Notes under the pieces: model-generated
Databases searched by the model: none
What the model was told of the DNA's origin: nothing
The model's input: the letters and a program-made list of their open reading frames with translations, nothing else
Shown here: in pieces, positions 16,266 through 25,222 of the stretch
How the letters are laid out: every line of letters begins with the position of its first letter
Position numbering within the stretch: position 1 is the first letter of the stretch
Source of the DNA: Rhodospirillales bacterium
Lineage (GTDB): Bacteria; Pseudomonadota; Alphaproteobacteria; Rhodospirillales; Shumkoniaceae
Assembly (NCBI GenBank): GCA_028281785.1
Contig: JANQJG010000169.1
Span: 1 to 62,820, forward strand
DNA length: 62,820 bases
Direction: 5' to 3'
Made by a program: the position numbers and the translations under genes

Positions 16266-16760
16266 CTACAGCGACCGATAGAGATACAGGCTGGGAAGCG
16301 CGGGACCGAAGCCGGCCTTTTGGTACGCCCTGCGGGCGGGCGCATGGCTTGGATCACCGCCGGTTCCGACTGTCGCGACGCGCATCCCGGCTTCCCGCAT
16401 TCGGTCGAGCGCATATTCGAACATCACGGTGCCGATGCCCTTGCCCTGATAATCGGGCTGGACGGCGTTCAAACCGATTTCGCCGACTTTCGAGTCCAGA
16501 TCCAAGGACACCGAGCAGAATGCCACGATGTCCGGTCCGCACGCGACAACGATCACATCGTGCGAGGACCCGGCCTCGCAGATACGGTCGAGCAACTCGG
16601 CCTGCTCACGTTCCGCGCTGGCGAATGCGACCGCCGCGATCTTCTCGCCCACGATCCGCCTGAAGGACCCGAAGATCGGCTTGAAGGCGGCCTCGCGGAT
16701 CTCGTGCAGCTTGGGAAGATCGCCCGGTTCATACGCGCGAATACGGCAATTCTCGATCAC
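16266..16760 (-). CDS. GNAT-family N-acetyltransferase
   Basis: A 164-residue acetyltransferase of the GNAT fold. The start is GTG 16760 with a strong CAGGAGG upstream. Seen: N-terminal beta strand IRAYEPGDLPKLHEIREAAF, the central beta-bulge region IGLNAVQPDYQGKGIG, which carries the acetyl-CoA pyrophosphate loop Q-x-x-G-x-G, and a C-terminal ARRAYQKAGFGP typical of the family. The acceptor substrate cannot be predicted. The neighbours (HEAT-like gene, methyltransferase) are in the same orientation. Confidence 0.88.
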   Translation of the reverse strand: MIENCRIRAYEPGDLPKLHEIREAAFKPIFGSFRRIVGEKIAAVAFASAEREQAELLDRICEAGSSHDVIVVACGPDIVAFCSVSLDLDSKVGEIGLNAVQPDYQGKGIGTVMFEYALDRMREAGMRVATVGTGGDPSHAPARRAYQKAGFGPALPSLYLYRSL

Positions 16761-16798
16761 GCGATGGCCTCCTGTTGATGTAACGCGGCGACCCAGCT

Positions 16799-17581
16799 CT
16801 AAGCGCCGCGCTCAAGCATCCAGATGGCCGAAACGAAATTGGTCTCCAAATGCGCGTATTCCCGCCGCTGGTTCTCAAGGTACCTCATCACGTCCGCTTT
16901 CAGTTCCGGGTGCCGCGCGGCCAGTCCTTCCGCCCGCTTTTCAATCTGCGCGATCTCGCGCGCGTAGGCCTCGGTGTGGTCTGTCGGCTCGATCACTTCC
17001 CGCCTCAACACGTCGCCATGCGAGTGCAGCCGCCGCAGGATCTCGTCACGAGAGGCATAGCTCTCGAATCCCGGGAAATCGGACGTCCCGCCATCCTTGA
17101 TATAGCCATCGCAGATCAGCAAGAACCCGCCCGGCCGCACGAAGCGCCGGATCACGCCGATCGAGTCGTCGAGCGGCCCCAGAACGTCGCCGAGCGCCGC
17201 AAAGACCGCCACGTCGAAGGGCTCGGTCCGGCCGGCCAACTTCAGAATGTCGGCGTGGCGAAAGCTGCAGAGGTCCGACACGCCGGCCGAGGCGGCCCGG
17301 TGACGACAACTTTCGATGAACGGCTCGAAAAGCTCGATGCCTTCCACCCGACAGCCCAGTTCCTTCGCAATCGCAACCGCCACGGCGCCCTTGCCGCACC
17401 CCAGGTCCACGACGCGCGTTGACGCCGACACATCAAGCTCCCTGAGTATCTCGACGATGGGCGCGGCGTCGCTGCCCAATTCGTCGAAATCGGACAGAAG
17501 CTCGGGAATCCAGGGCAGCAGACCCGGATCGACCTCAAGCGCATAGGCGACCATTTCGGTTTCGGTGCGTGTGCCGATCAT
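16799..17581 (-). CDS. class I SAM-dependent methyltransferase
   Basis: About 260 residues from ATG 17581, which has GGTGAG just upstream; the longer frame to 17704 reads through repeat DNA and is rejected. Seen: motif I VVDLGCGKGAVAVAIA (about residue 58), followed by an acidic strand end (VEGIELF) and a post-motif Asp (FDVAVFAALGDVLG). This is a Rossmann methyltransferase of the Methyltransf_25 type. No substrate-specific motif is recognised. The 5' side abuts a palindromic repeat at 17679, so its promoter lies next to that element. Confidence 0.87.
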   Translation of the reverse strand: MIGTRTETEMVAYALEVDPGLLPWIPELLSDFDELGSDAAPIVEILRELDVSASTRVVDLGCGKGAVAVAIAKELGCRVEGIELFEPFIESCRHRAASAGVSDLCSFRHADILKLAGRTEPFDVAVFAALGDVLGPLDDSIGVIRRFVRPGGFLLICDGYIKDGGTSDFPGFESYASRDEILRRLHSHGDVLRREVIEPTDHTEAYAREIAQIEKRAEGLAARHPELKADVMRYLENQRREYAHLETNFVSAIWMLERGA

Positions 17582-17678
17582 CTCACCTTCTCCGTCGGTG
17601 ATGCCCCGGGGACGGCCTCGAGCACGGCCGGCTGAGCGAAGCGATGCGAGTCTCCATGTTAACACCTGCCCCACCTCG

Positions 17679-17717
17679 TGTCCCGATCGCGAGATTCGAT
17701 ACACTGAATCTCGCGTG
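17679..17717. repeat. palindromic repeat family R1, copy 1
   Basis: The arms CGCGAGATTC (17688-17697) and GAATCTCGCG (17706-17715) form a perfect 10-bp stem with an 8-nt loop, preceded by GTGTCCCGAT. A second copy with the same arms and prefix lies at 41081-41120. Both are intergenic, just 5' of a reverse-strand gene. Confidence 0.85.
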
Positions 17718-17940
17718 GCTCGGCACGTTCGGCAACCTGCTCTCGATGAGGGCCGAGGATTACGAACTCGCCCAATCTCTGCGCTGTATCTATTCGGCGG
17801 GCCCCGAGATTGAATTTAGCATTGCCAGCCCTGATTGGTGCACCCCACCGATCGACGTCGGGACTGCGAACGCTATCCGCGATCGGCCTCTGCCATGGCC
17901 GCGGGAGCCGGCCGCGGATGCCAGGACTAAGCACCTAGAT

Positions 17941-17998
17941 CAGATCGCGATGACATGGCATCGCTCTGCGAGACCATTTCATCGCGTGACTCTCATCT
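17941..17998. repeat. palindromic repeat family R2, copy 1
   Basis: The left arm CGCGATGACATGG and right arm CCATTTCATCGCG pair over 12 of 13 positions, with a segment between them (ATCGCTCTGCGAGA) that is also shared with the copy at 28251-28306. A related, shorter hairpin containing CGCGATGAAATGG is at 34134-34181. No protein is encoded. Confidence 0.8.
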
Positions 17999-18014
17999 AG
18001 GAGCATCGAGCTGC

Positions 18015-18117
18015 CTTGCCTCGTCCTTCGACACGCCGCCTTCGGCGGCTGCTCAGGATGAGGCAAGTTTTGAAAAGATTGACCTCATGCTGAGCTTGTC
18101 GAAGCATGAGGGCAATC
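18015..18117. repeat. double hairpin repeat family R3
   Basis: Two adjacent imperfect palindromes. The first pairs 18015-18027 with 18055-18067 (12 of 13). The second pairs GATTGACCTCATGCT (18077-18091) with 18103-18117 (14 of 15). Related sequences occur at 34055-34096 and 49865-49942. The core CTTCGACAAGCTCAGCATGAGG is shared in part. They behave like extragenic REP-type elements. Confidence 0.8.
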
Positions 18118-18176
18118 ATGGAGGCACCCTTTGTCAGCAGCCTGCTAGCTCATTGAAGGAGAACGGAGTCACGTGA

Positions 18177-18785
18177 TCAATCGGAAAATTGATCACGATC
18201 CGCTCTAGCGAGCGCATTGTCGAGGATCGTCTCGGCCATCTTACGGGCACGCCACGCGGCACCGCCTCGGCCGCTCGTGTGGGCCGTGACGATTGCGCCT
18301 TCCATCAGGATCATGAGCTGCTCCGTGACTTCCCGGGGATTCTCGATGCCCGCGTCCGCGACCTCGTTGCAGACATGATTGGCGAAAAGCCGTTTGTGCT
18401 CGGCGGCCGCCTGATGGATCGGATTGTCCTGGTCGGCGAACTCGACCGTCGCGTTGATGAACATGCATCCCTGAAAGCCGGGTTCCTCGAACCAGTCGGC
18501 AAGGGCCTCGAAAAGCGCGAGAACCTTCCCGCGCGGCGTGTCGGCCCGCTTGTCCATCTCGCCGCGCAGCCAGCCGCGCGACTCCTCGTCCCAACTGCGC
18601 AACGCCGCGATGATGAGCTCGTCCTTGGAGCGGAAGTGCCGGTAGAGCGTCGGTTTGGACACGCCTGACGCATTCAGGATCTTCTCGATTCCCGTCGCGT
18701 GGTAGCCGTTCTGATAGAACAATTGAACCGCGGTCCTCACGAGTTGCTCCCGCCGGCTTGCCGTCATCCTTCGCGACCTCTCCAT
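18177..18785 (-). CDS. TetR/AcrR-family transcriptional regulator
   Basis: A 202-residue repressor with an N-terminal helix-turn-helix (about residues 10-55: LVRTAVQLFYQNGYHATG, then SGVSKPTLYRHFRSKDELI) and a larger ligand-binding helical domain. The wording of the C-terminal part (FLEEPGFQGCMFINATVEF-like) resembles the TetR_C subgroup that guards hydrolases, efflux pumps or redox genes. It points away from the RTX gene across about 460 nt. The inverted repeat at 18903-18932 may be its operator. No neighbouring target gene is obvious, so its regulon is unknown. Confidence 0.92.
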   Translation of the reverse strand: MERSRRMTASRREQLVRTAVQLFYQNGYHATGIEKILNASGVSKPTLYRHFRSKDELIIAALRSWDEESRGWLRGEMDKRADTPRGKVLALFEALADWFEEPGFQGCMFINATVEFADQDNPIHQAAAEHKRLFANHVCNEVADAGIENPREVTEQLMILMEGAIVTAHTSGRGGAAWRARKMAETILDNALARADRDQFSD

Positions 18786-18902
18786 AATCTACGCTATCTC
18801 TTAGCCTGGGCTTCCTACCGTGGATGACTCCTCACGCCCTTCTCACGATATCTTTATTAGAGCATTTCCAAAACAGCATGTAACTTTTACGCCGCATAGT
18901 TA

Positions 18903-18932
18903 CTGACCGGTAATGGTACCATGAACGGTCAG
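18903..18932. promoter_or_regulatory. inverted repeat, candidate regulator site
   Basis: CTGACCG (18903-18909) and CGGTCAG (18926-18932) are perfect arms. An inner GGTA-ATGG-TACC palindrome lies at 18909-18920. The site is between the TetR gene and the RTX gene, 118 bp from the former. The rest of 18786-19247 shows no gene that I can support. Confidence 0.45.
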
Positions 18933-19247
18933 GTCATGCAAACAGCGGTCTGCGTTTACTCCGCGACGAGGCCAGGTGGGGGCCGGGCATGTTTTGGAGA
19001 CAGATTGCAGCAAGAGGCAAATCTCGCGGCCCTGTGCCGTCCAGCGGCATGTCCATCCCCCTCACTTCGGTCAACGGCTTCCGGCTTGGCAAGAGCGTGA
19101 CCGCGTTTCCATCGGTGGCTGCGCCATCCGGCCAGCTTCGTCCGCTGGCGGCGTTGAGACTGCCAGCGGTCCATCACGGCGACGTCGGCACCCTCCTGTC
19201 CCAAGGCGGCCCGTATCCAACCACCCTATCAGCAAGGATTGAGCGTT

Positions 19248-22049
19248 ATGAGTACTCCTCGAGACTTCCTGCGATCCGCTAGAGCGTCTGACGCGACGGT
19301 CATCCCCGACGGCGACAATCAGGCGCGGACCAGCCAGGTCGATGGCGAAACCTTCTTTCTCGGCCGTGGCGATTCCACCACCGTGGACGGCGCGCCCGTG
19401 GTGACCTTCGCCAACGACCGTGTCACCTTCCGAAACGAAGGCTCGGCCAACACCACCGGCGACACCGCCACCGTCTCCATCGAGGGCGACCGCGGTACCG
19501 TGAAAAACTCCCGGCGAGCCGAGATCACCGCGGAACAGACGGCGGTCGATATCTCCGGCGAGGACGCGCTGATCCGCAACAGCGGCACCATCGCCGGCGG
19601 CTTCAACGGCGTCAACTTCGTCAACGGCGGCGAGTCCTCGGGCACCCTGCGCAACGACGGCACCGTCACCAGCGACAGCCGCGCCGTCAACATCGGCGGC
19701 GAAGACATCCGGGTCGACAACTACGGCCGCATCCTCGGGACCGGCGATCAGCGCAACGGCACGGTCTATTCCGACGCCACCGCCGATGACTACACCGTCA
19801 ACAACTTCCGGCGCGCCGTGATCGATGCCGGCGAAGGCAACGACGGCGCCGGCATCGCGCTGCAGCTCGGCGAGGAGGTCGAGGGCGACATCTATAACGC
19901 CGGCCTCGTGCAGGGCCGCGGCCAGGCGCCGGCACTGAATCCGGACGGGACTCCCAACGGGCTGGCCGGCGACGGCATCCGCCTGTTCTCCGGCGTCGAG
20001 GGTCCCTCCACCTTCGAGGGCAACATCACCAATGACGGCCGAATCCTCTCCGAAAGCGAGCAGGGTCCCGTGGCCGCGCTGCGCATCGCCAACGGCGTGG
20101 GCTTTGACGGCACCATCACGAACGGCCGGCGTGGCGTGATCGACGGGGTCAACAACGGCCTCTACTTCGGCACCGGCGAACACGACGCGCTGGTGAACAA
20201 CTTCGGCCGCATTCTCAGCGACAGCCGGGCGGTCAATATCGACGGCAGCGGTGTCGAGCTGAACAATTTCGGCCGCATCCTGGGCACCGGCGATCAGCGC
20301 AACGGCACCGTCTATGCCGATGCCACGGCGGAAGACTACCGGATCTTCAACGGCCAGCGGGGCGTGATCGATGCCGGCCGGGACAACAACGGCAGCGGCG
20401 TCTCGCTGCAGACCGGCGATGAGGACGGCGACGTGGTGGAGGCCGAGGTCGTGAATTTCGGTAGGATCTCCGGCCGGGGCAACGCCGAAGGCAACCTCAT
20501 CGGCCATGGCGTCCGCGTGTTCTCCGGGGTCGCCGACGGCACGCCCGTCTTTCGCGGCGACATCCTGAACTATGGCCGTATTACTTCGGAGCCGTCCGAC
20601 CTCACCGCTCTCGCCTCCGGCATCCTTGTCGAGGACGTCGCCTTCGAAGGTGACATCCGCAACTTCGGCAGGATCGTCGGCGGCGACGACGGCATCGCCA
20701 CCGAGCCCGGCGTGGTCTTCACCGGCGACATCGTCAACCGCGGCAGGATCGAGGCCGGCGACGATGGAATCTTCATCGACGACAATGCCAACTTCACCGG
20801 CGACATCGTCAACGACGGTAGAATCGACACCGAAGACGAGGGTGTCGAGTTCGATCCCAACGCCTCCTTCACCGGCGACCTCGTCAATAACGGCAGGATC
20901 GACGTCGAGGACGACGGAATCTTCCTCGAGGACGGCGTTTCCTTCACGGGCGATATCGTCAACAACGGCAGGATCGACGCCGACGAGTTCGGCATCGTCA
21001 TCAACGACGTTGCCGCCTTCGACGGTGAAATCGTCAACCATGGCACCATCACCGGCGACGACGATCGCGACGGCACCGGCGAGGCGATTGACGCCAGTCA
21101 GGCCCAGGTGGATCTGACGGTGGTCAACCGCGGCGTGCTCAACGGCGATGTCCTGCTGGGCGGCGGCAACGATCTCTTCGACGGGGCCAACGGCCGGGTC
21201 GACGGCGAGGTCAGCGGCGGCGGCGGTGACGACCAGATCGTCGCGGTCGGCCTGGACGGGCGCATCGACGGCGGAACGGGCGTCGACACCATCGACTTCT
21301 CGGGCCGCGGTTCCGGCGTGATCATCGATCTCGACGTGAACAGCGCGGGCGCCGCTGGAACGCCGAGCCAGGACGGCGGCATCTTGGATGCCCCTCCCGC
21401 CGCCGGTGGCGAGGTTCTTCAAGAAGTCGACGACGTGGAGAACATCATCGGCACCGCGTTCGACGACGGCCTGTTCGGCAACAACGAGGCCAACGAGATC
21501 CGGGGCGGCGAGGGCAACGACGTGATCCACGGCTTCGCCGGTGACGACACGCTGGACGGTGGTGAGGGCATCGACACCGCTCTCTTTACCGCCGGCCCCG
21601 GCGACGTAACCGTCGATCTGGACCTCCAGGGCGTGGCCCAGGACACCGGAGCGGCCGGCGTCGACACCCTCATCGGCATCGAGAACGTGAACGGGTCCGC
21701 GGTCGGCAACGACACCCTGCTGGGTGACGCCGGCGCCAATCAGCTTTTCGGCAATGGCGGCGACGATACGTTGAACGGCCGTGGCGCAAACGATGTCCTC
21801 ATCGGTGGCGAGGGCACGGATACCTTCGTGTTCGAGCAGGGCACCGCGTCGGACACGGTGACCGACTTCACCTTCGCCGACGAGCGGCTCGATGTCGCCG
21901 CGTTCTTCGCCGATCAGGCGACCGCGCTGGCGGCTGCCCGTCAGGACGGCGACGACACGGTGGTCGATCTGGACGTTGGGGCTGGCGACGAGGTCCGACT
22001 CGTCGGCGTCGACGTCAACGACCTCCAGACGGAGAACTTCATCGTCTGA
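19248..22049 (+). CDS. RTX-type secreted protein with beta-helix-like repeats
   Basis: A 933-residue acidic protein (ATG 19248; TTG 19239 is possible). The N-terminal two thirds consist of repeats of the type NNFGRILSDSRAVNI and FTGDIVNNGRIDxxDxGI, the latter about 27 residues long in at least five tandem units around residues 485-615, as in parallel beta-helices. The last third carries RTX calcium-binding nonapeptides: GGGNDLFDG, GGGGDDQIV, GGEGNDVIHG, GDDTLDGGEG, GNGGDDTLNG. The C-terminus (TDTFVFEQG, then DFTFADERLDV) is typical of type I secretion substrates. No signal peptide, catalytic site or protease motif is seen. The transport ATPase and adaptor follow directly, so it is the cognate exported substrate, perhaps a surface or matrix protein. 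Confidence 0.9.
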   Translation: MSTPRDFLRSARASDATVIPDGDNQARTSQVDGETFFLGRGDSTTVDGAPVVTFANDRVTFRNEGSANTTGDTATVSIEGDRGTVKNSRRAEITAEQTAVDISGEDALIRNSGTIAGGFNGVNFVNGGESSGTLRNDGTVTSDSRAVNIGGEDIRVDNYGRILGTGDQRNGTVYSDATADDYTVNNFRRAVIDAGEGNDGAGIALQLGEEVEGDIYNAGLVQGRGQAPALNPDGTPNGLAGDGIRLFSGVEGPSTFEGNITNDGRILSESEQGPVAALRIANGVGFDGTITNGRRGVIDGVNNGLYFGTGEHDALVNNFGRILSDSRAVNIDGSGVELNNFGRILGTGDQRNGTVYADATAEDYRIFNGQRGVIDAGRDNNGSGVSLQTGDEDGDVVEAEVVNFGRISGRGNAEGNLIGHGVRVFSGVADGTPVFRGDILNYGRITSEPSDLTALASGILVEDVAFEGDIRNFGRIVGGDDGIATEPGVVFTGDIVNRGRIEAGDDGIFIDDNANFTGDIVNDGRIDTEDEGVEFDPNASFTGDLVNNGRIDVEDDGIFLEDGVSFTGDIVNNGRIDADEFGIVINDVAAFDGEIVNHGTITGDDDRDGTGEAIDASQAQVDLTVVNRGVLNGDVLLGGGNDLFDGANGRVDGEVSGGGGDDQIVAVGLDGRIDGGTGVDTIDFSGRGSGVIIDLDVNSAGAAGTPSQDGGILDAPPAAGGEVLQEVDDVENIIGTAFDDGLFGNNEANEIRGGEGNDVIHGFAGDDTLDGGEGIDTALFTAGPGDVTVDLDLQGVAQDTGAAGVDTLIGIENVNGSAVGNDTLLGDAGANQLFGNGGDDTLNGRGANDVLIGGEGTDTFVFEQGTASDTVTDFTFADERLDVAAFFADQATALAAARQDGDDTVVDLDVGAGDEVRLVGVDVNDLQTENFIV

Positions 22050-22063
22050 ATGCGTTGAAGGCG

Positions 22064-22089
22064 AGGGTCCGGCCGTCTGGCCGGGCCCT
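22064..22089 (+). terminator. hairpin between RTX gene and its exporter
   Basis: AGGGTCCGGCC (22064-22074) pairs with GGCCGGGCCCT (22079-22089), one mismatch, loop GTCT. No T-tract follows. It may be a partial terminator that lets the abundant substrate be made in excess over its exporter, or an mRNA-stabilising stem. Confidence 0.45.
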
Positions 22090-22141
22090 CCTCCGCCCCG
22101 CTCCTGTCGCAAACCGGTCACGGGACAACGGGTTTCCAGCC

Positions 22142-23872
22142 ATGAAACGGAGTCAGCATTCCGAGTTGCGCGCCGCCTTCGACCGCTGTCGAAGCAATCT
22201 CGTCATGACCGGCGTGTTCAGCTTCTTCATCAACTTGCTGATGCTGTCCGGACCGCTCTACATGATGCAGGTCTACGACCGCGTGCTGACCAGCCGCAGC
22301 GTCTCCACCCTGATGGCGCTGTCGGTTCTGGTGGGGGTGCTGCTCCTGTTCATGGGTATGCTGGAGCTGATCCGCTCCCGGCTCCTGGTGCGGGTGGGTA
22401 CCCGCATCGACGCCCAGCTCGGCGGCCGGGTATTCGGCGCCATCGTCCAGGAGCGGTTATGGCGCGCGGACGGCGGCAACGCGCAACCCCTGAACGATCT
22501 CAAATCGGTCCGTGAGTTCCTGTCGGGACAGGGGCCCTTCGCCCTTTTCGACGCGCCCTGGGTGCCGATCTATCTGGGCGTCATCTTTCTGCTGCACCCG
22601 CTGCTGTTCCTTGTGTCGGTCAGTGGCGCCCTGGTCCTCTTCGTCATCGCCCTGCTGAACGAGGCGCTGACCCGACGGCCGCTTGCGGCGGCATCCCATC
22701 AGTTTTTCGAGGGCGCCACCATCGCCGAGGCCGGCCGGCGCAGCGCCGAGGCGGTACAGGCCATGGGCATGCTGCCGGGGCTCCGCCGGCGCTGGCTGGA
22801 GCGGCACGGCTACGCGCTCTGGTATCAGAGGGTGGCCAGCGACCGGGCCGGAACGCTCACCGCCGCCTCGAAGACCATACGCTTGATTCTTCAGTCGGCG
22901 ATCCTGGGCGTCGGCGCGGCACTGGCCATCGAGCAGATCATCAGCCCCGGCGCCATGATCGCCGCATCGATCATCATGGGCCGGGCCTTGGCGCCGGTCG
23001 ACCAGGCCATTGGCAACTGGCGCGGTTTCATCGGTGCCCGCGCCGCCGCTCGCCGCCTGCGCGCGCTCCTCGACGAGGTCCCCGCTCCCCCCTCTCGCAT
23101 GGGGCTGCCCGCGGCTCGGGGCCATCTCGCGGTGCAGAACCTGATCGCCGGCCCGCCCGGAGCGGCCAGGGCCATCGTCTCCGGAATCGCCTTCGAATTG
23201 TCTGCCGGCTCGGCGCTTGGCGTGATCGGCCCCAGCGCCTCGGGCAAGTCGACCCTGGCCCGGCTTCTCACCGGCGTCTGGCAGCCGCAGATCGGCTCGG
23301 TCCGACTGGACGGCGCCGCGCTGGAACAGTGGGACAACGAGGCGCTCGGCCGCCAGATCGGCTACCTGCCCCAGGACGTCGAGTTGTTCACCGGCACGGT
23401 GGGGGAAAACATCTCCCGCTTCGCCGATGACCCTGACCCCGAGGCGATCGTCGCCGCGGCCAGGTCGGCCGGCGCGCACGACATGATCCTCGGACTCCCC
23501 GATGGCTACAACACCCAGATCGGCGACGGCGGCGGCAGGCTTTCCGGCGGCCAGCGCCAGCGGTTGGGCCTGGCCCGGGCGCTCTATGGCGACCCGGTCC
23601 TGGTGGTGCTCGATGAGCCCAATGCCAATCTCGATGCCGAGGGCGACCTCGCGCTCACCGAGGCCATTCAAGGCATCAAGGCCCGCGGTGGCATCGCCAT
23701 CGTCATGACGCACCGGCCGAGCGCCATCCAGGCCGTCGACTGGCTGCTCATCCTCCAGGGCGGGCGTCAGCGGGCGTTCGGCCCCAAGACCGATGTGCTG
23801 GCCGCGAAAACCCGGAACACGGCGGCGATCGACGCCAAGGTAACCCAGCTGCAACAGAGGCATGTGTCATGA
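22142..23872 (+). CDS. type I secretion permease/ATPase (PrtD/AprD type)
   Basis: A 576-residue ABC exporter half-transporter. The start is ATG 22142. Seen: an N-terminal membrane domain of about six segments (LVMTGVFSFFINLLMLSGPLYMMQVYDRVL is the hallmark opening; I give it here only in outline), then an ATPase domain with Walker A GPSASGKSTLARLL near residue 363, signature LSGGQRQRLGLARAL, Walker B VLVVLDEPNANLD and the switch His in VMTHRP. It lies 92 nt after the RTX gene and overlaps the adaptor gene by 4 nt. It drives export of the RTX protein together with the adaptor and an outer-membrane TolC-type channel that must be encoded elsewhere. Confidence 0.95.
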   Translation: MKRSQHSELRAAFDRCRSNLVMTGVFSFFINLLMLSGPLYMMQVYDRVLTSRSVSTLMALSVLVGVLLLFMGMLELIRSRLLVRVGTRIDAQLGGRVFGAIVQERLWRADGGNAQPLNDLKSVREFLSGQGPFALFDAPWVPIYLGVIFLLHPLLFLVSVSGALVLFVIALLNEALTRRPLAAASHQFFEGATIAEAGRRSAEAVQAMGMLPGLRRRWLERHGYALWYQRVASDRAGTLTAASKTIRLILQSAILGVGAALAIEQIISPGAMIAASIIMGRALAPVDQAIGNWRGFIGARAAARRLRALLDEVPAPPSRMGLPAARGHLAVQNLIAGPPGAARAIVSGIAFELSAGSALGVIGPSASGKSTLARLLTGVWQPQIGSVRLDGAALEQWDNEALGRQIGYLPQDVELFTGTVGENISRFADDPDPEAIVAAARSAGAHDMILGLPDGYNTQIGDGGGRLSGGQRQRLGLARALYGDPVLVVLDEPNANLDAEGDLALTEAIQGIKARGGIAIVMTHRPSAIQAVDWLLILQGGRQRAFGPKTDVLAAKTRNTAAIDAKVTQLQQRHVS

Positions 23873-25197
23873 GTCAGCAACTCGCCACGATCAATCCCCG
23901 CGCGGTCGCCGTGCCTGACCGGGACGGATCGCGCCGGTATCTTTGGTTTGGGCTCCTGGTCATGCTGCTGCTGGTCGGTGGCCTGGGCAGCTGGTCGGTC
24001 CTCGCCGATCTCAGCGGCGCCGTCATCGCGCCGGGCAAGGTCACCGTGGAGTCCAACCGCAAGACGGTGCAGCATCTCGAGGGCGGTATCGTCAGCGAGA
24101 TTCTGGTGCGTCCCGGCGACCGTGTCCAACCGGGGCAGGTGCTGGTCCGCCTCGACGACACGATCGACCGCGCCAATCAAAAGGCGGTCATGAGCCAGCT
24201 CGACGAGCTCATGGCGCGCCGCGCGCGCCTTCTGGCGGAGAACGCGGGCACCGAGAAGATCGCCTTCCCGGCGGCGTTTTCGCCACGGCAGCAAGAGCCG
24301 GAGCTGCGCCAGGTCATGCGTGGACAACAGACCCTGTTTCGGGCGCGCCGCGACGCCCGGGCCGGGCGGCTGGCCCTGCTGCGCCAACGCATCGCCCGAT
24401 TCGAGCATGAGATTGCCGGCCTCAAGGCGCAGCGCCGTGCCGAGGAGCGGCAGATCGCGCTCCTCGCCAGGGAGTTGTCGGGTCTTCGGGAGCTTCACAG
24501 GAAGGGGTATGCGCGCCTCACCCGCATTCTGGCGCTGGAACGGGAGGAAGCCCGGATCGCCAGCACGGTCGCGGGCCGTGACGCCGAGATCGCCCGTGCC
24601 CGCAACGGCATCGACGAGATCAAGCTGCAGATTATCCAGGCCGATCAGGACCTGCGCGAGTCCGTCGCCTTGGAGATAAGGGAGTCGGAGGCCCGGATCG
24701 CCGTGCTGAAAGAGCGTTTGATCGCCGCGAGCGAGCGCTACAAGCGGGTGGACATCCGGGCATCCCAGGCAGGGACCGTGCTGGCGCTGAACGTGCACAC
24801 GGTCGGGGGTGTGGTTCAGCCCGGCGAGACCATTCTGGAGATCGTGCCGGATGGCGATGACCTGGTCGTCGAGGCCCGCGTCCCGGTCGAGGACGTCGAC
24901 AGGATCTCGGCGGGCATGGCCTCCACGGTCCGCCTTTCCGCCCTCGACCAGCAGGCGACGCCGGAACTCTCCGGCGAGGTCACCTGGGTGTCCGCCGATA
25001 GCGTCCTCGACGAGCGGACCAACCTGCCCCATTATCTGGCGCGAATTCGGGTCGCCGGAGCCCCGTCGAAGGCCGGCGTCGCGCTCGTGCCCGGGATGCC
25101 GGCCGAGGTGTTCATCAAGACGGGGGACCGCTCGCCGATCAGCTACTTTCTCAAACCGCTGACGGACCGCCTCGCCCACAGCTTCCGCGAGGGATAG
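23869..25197 (+). CDS. HlyD-family membrane fusion protein of type I secretion
   Basis: A 442-residue adaptor with one N-terminal membrane segment (about 25-45), followed by the biotinyl-lipoyl-like half motif VEGNRKTVQHLEGG-type (here SNRKTVQHLEGGIV), a long helical hairpin (about residues 95-285) rich in Glu/Arg/Leu, the second lipoyl half (ASQAGTVLALNVHTVGGVV) and a beta-barrel region ending in GMPAEVFIKTGDRS, the family's C-terminal signature. It links the inner-membrane ATPase to the outer-membrane channel. The ATG overlaps the stop of the ATPase gene (ATGA), so translation is coupled. Confidence 0.95.
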   Translation: MSQQLATINPRAVAVPDRDGSRRYLWFGLLVMLLLVGGLGSWSVLADLSGAVIAPGKVTVESNRKTVQHLEGGIVSEILVRPGDRVQPGQVLVRLDDTIDRANQKAVMSQLDELMARRARLLAENAGTEKIAFPAAFSPRQQEPELRQVMRGQQTLFRARRDARAGRLALLRQRIARFEHEIAGLKAQRRAEERQIALLARELSGLRELHRKGYARLTRILALEREEARIASTVAGRDAEIARARNGIDEIKLQIIQADQDLRESVALEIRESEARIAVLKERLIAASERYKRVDIRASQAGTVLALNVHTVGGVVQPGETILEIVPDGDDLVVEARVPVEDVDRISAGMASTVRLSALDQQATPELSGEVTWVSADSVLDERTNLPHYLARIRVAGAPSKAGVALVPGMPAEVFIKTGDRSPISYFLKPLTDRLAHSFREG

Positions 25198-25222
25198 AGC
25201 ACTTGTCTTTAGGTATGCTCTA
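25195..25222. terminator. bidirectional hairpin at a convergent gene pair
   Basis: TAGAGCA (25195-25201) pairs with TGCTCTA (25216-25222). It starts at the stop of the adaptor gene and overlaps the stop codon of the convergent hydrolase gene. The loop contains a short T-rich stretch. The stem is short, so this is tentative. Confidence 0.4.

Noticed and set aside
17644..18000. Forward frame of 118 codons between methyltransferase and TetR genes
   Set aside because: It runs through repeats R1 and R2; part of its peptide recurs only because the repeats do.
19071..22121. A 1,016-codon open frame on the reverse strand across the RTX gene
   Set aside because: It mirrors the forward gene's Gly/Asp/Asn repeats as Val/Ala/Asp-rich sequence, has no family and no ribosome site, and is explained by codon bias of the repeats.
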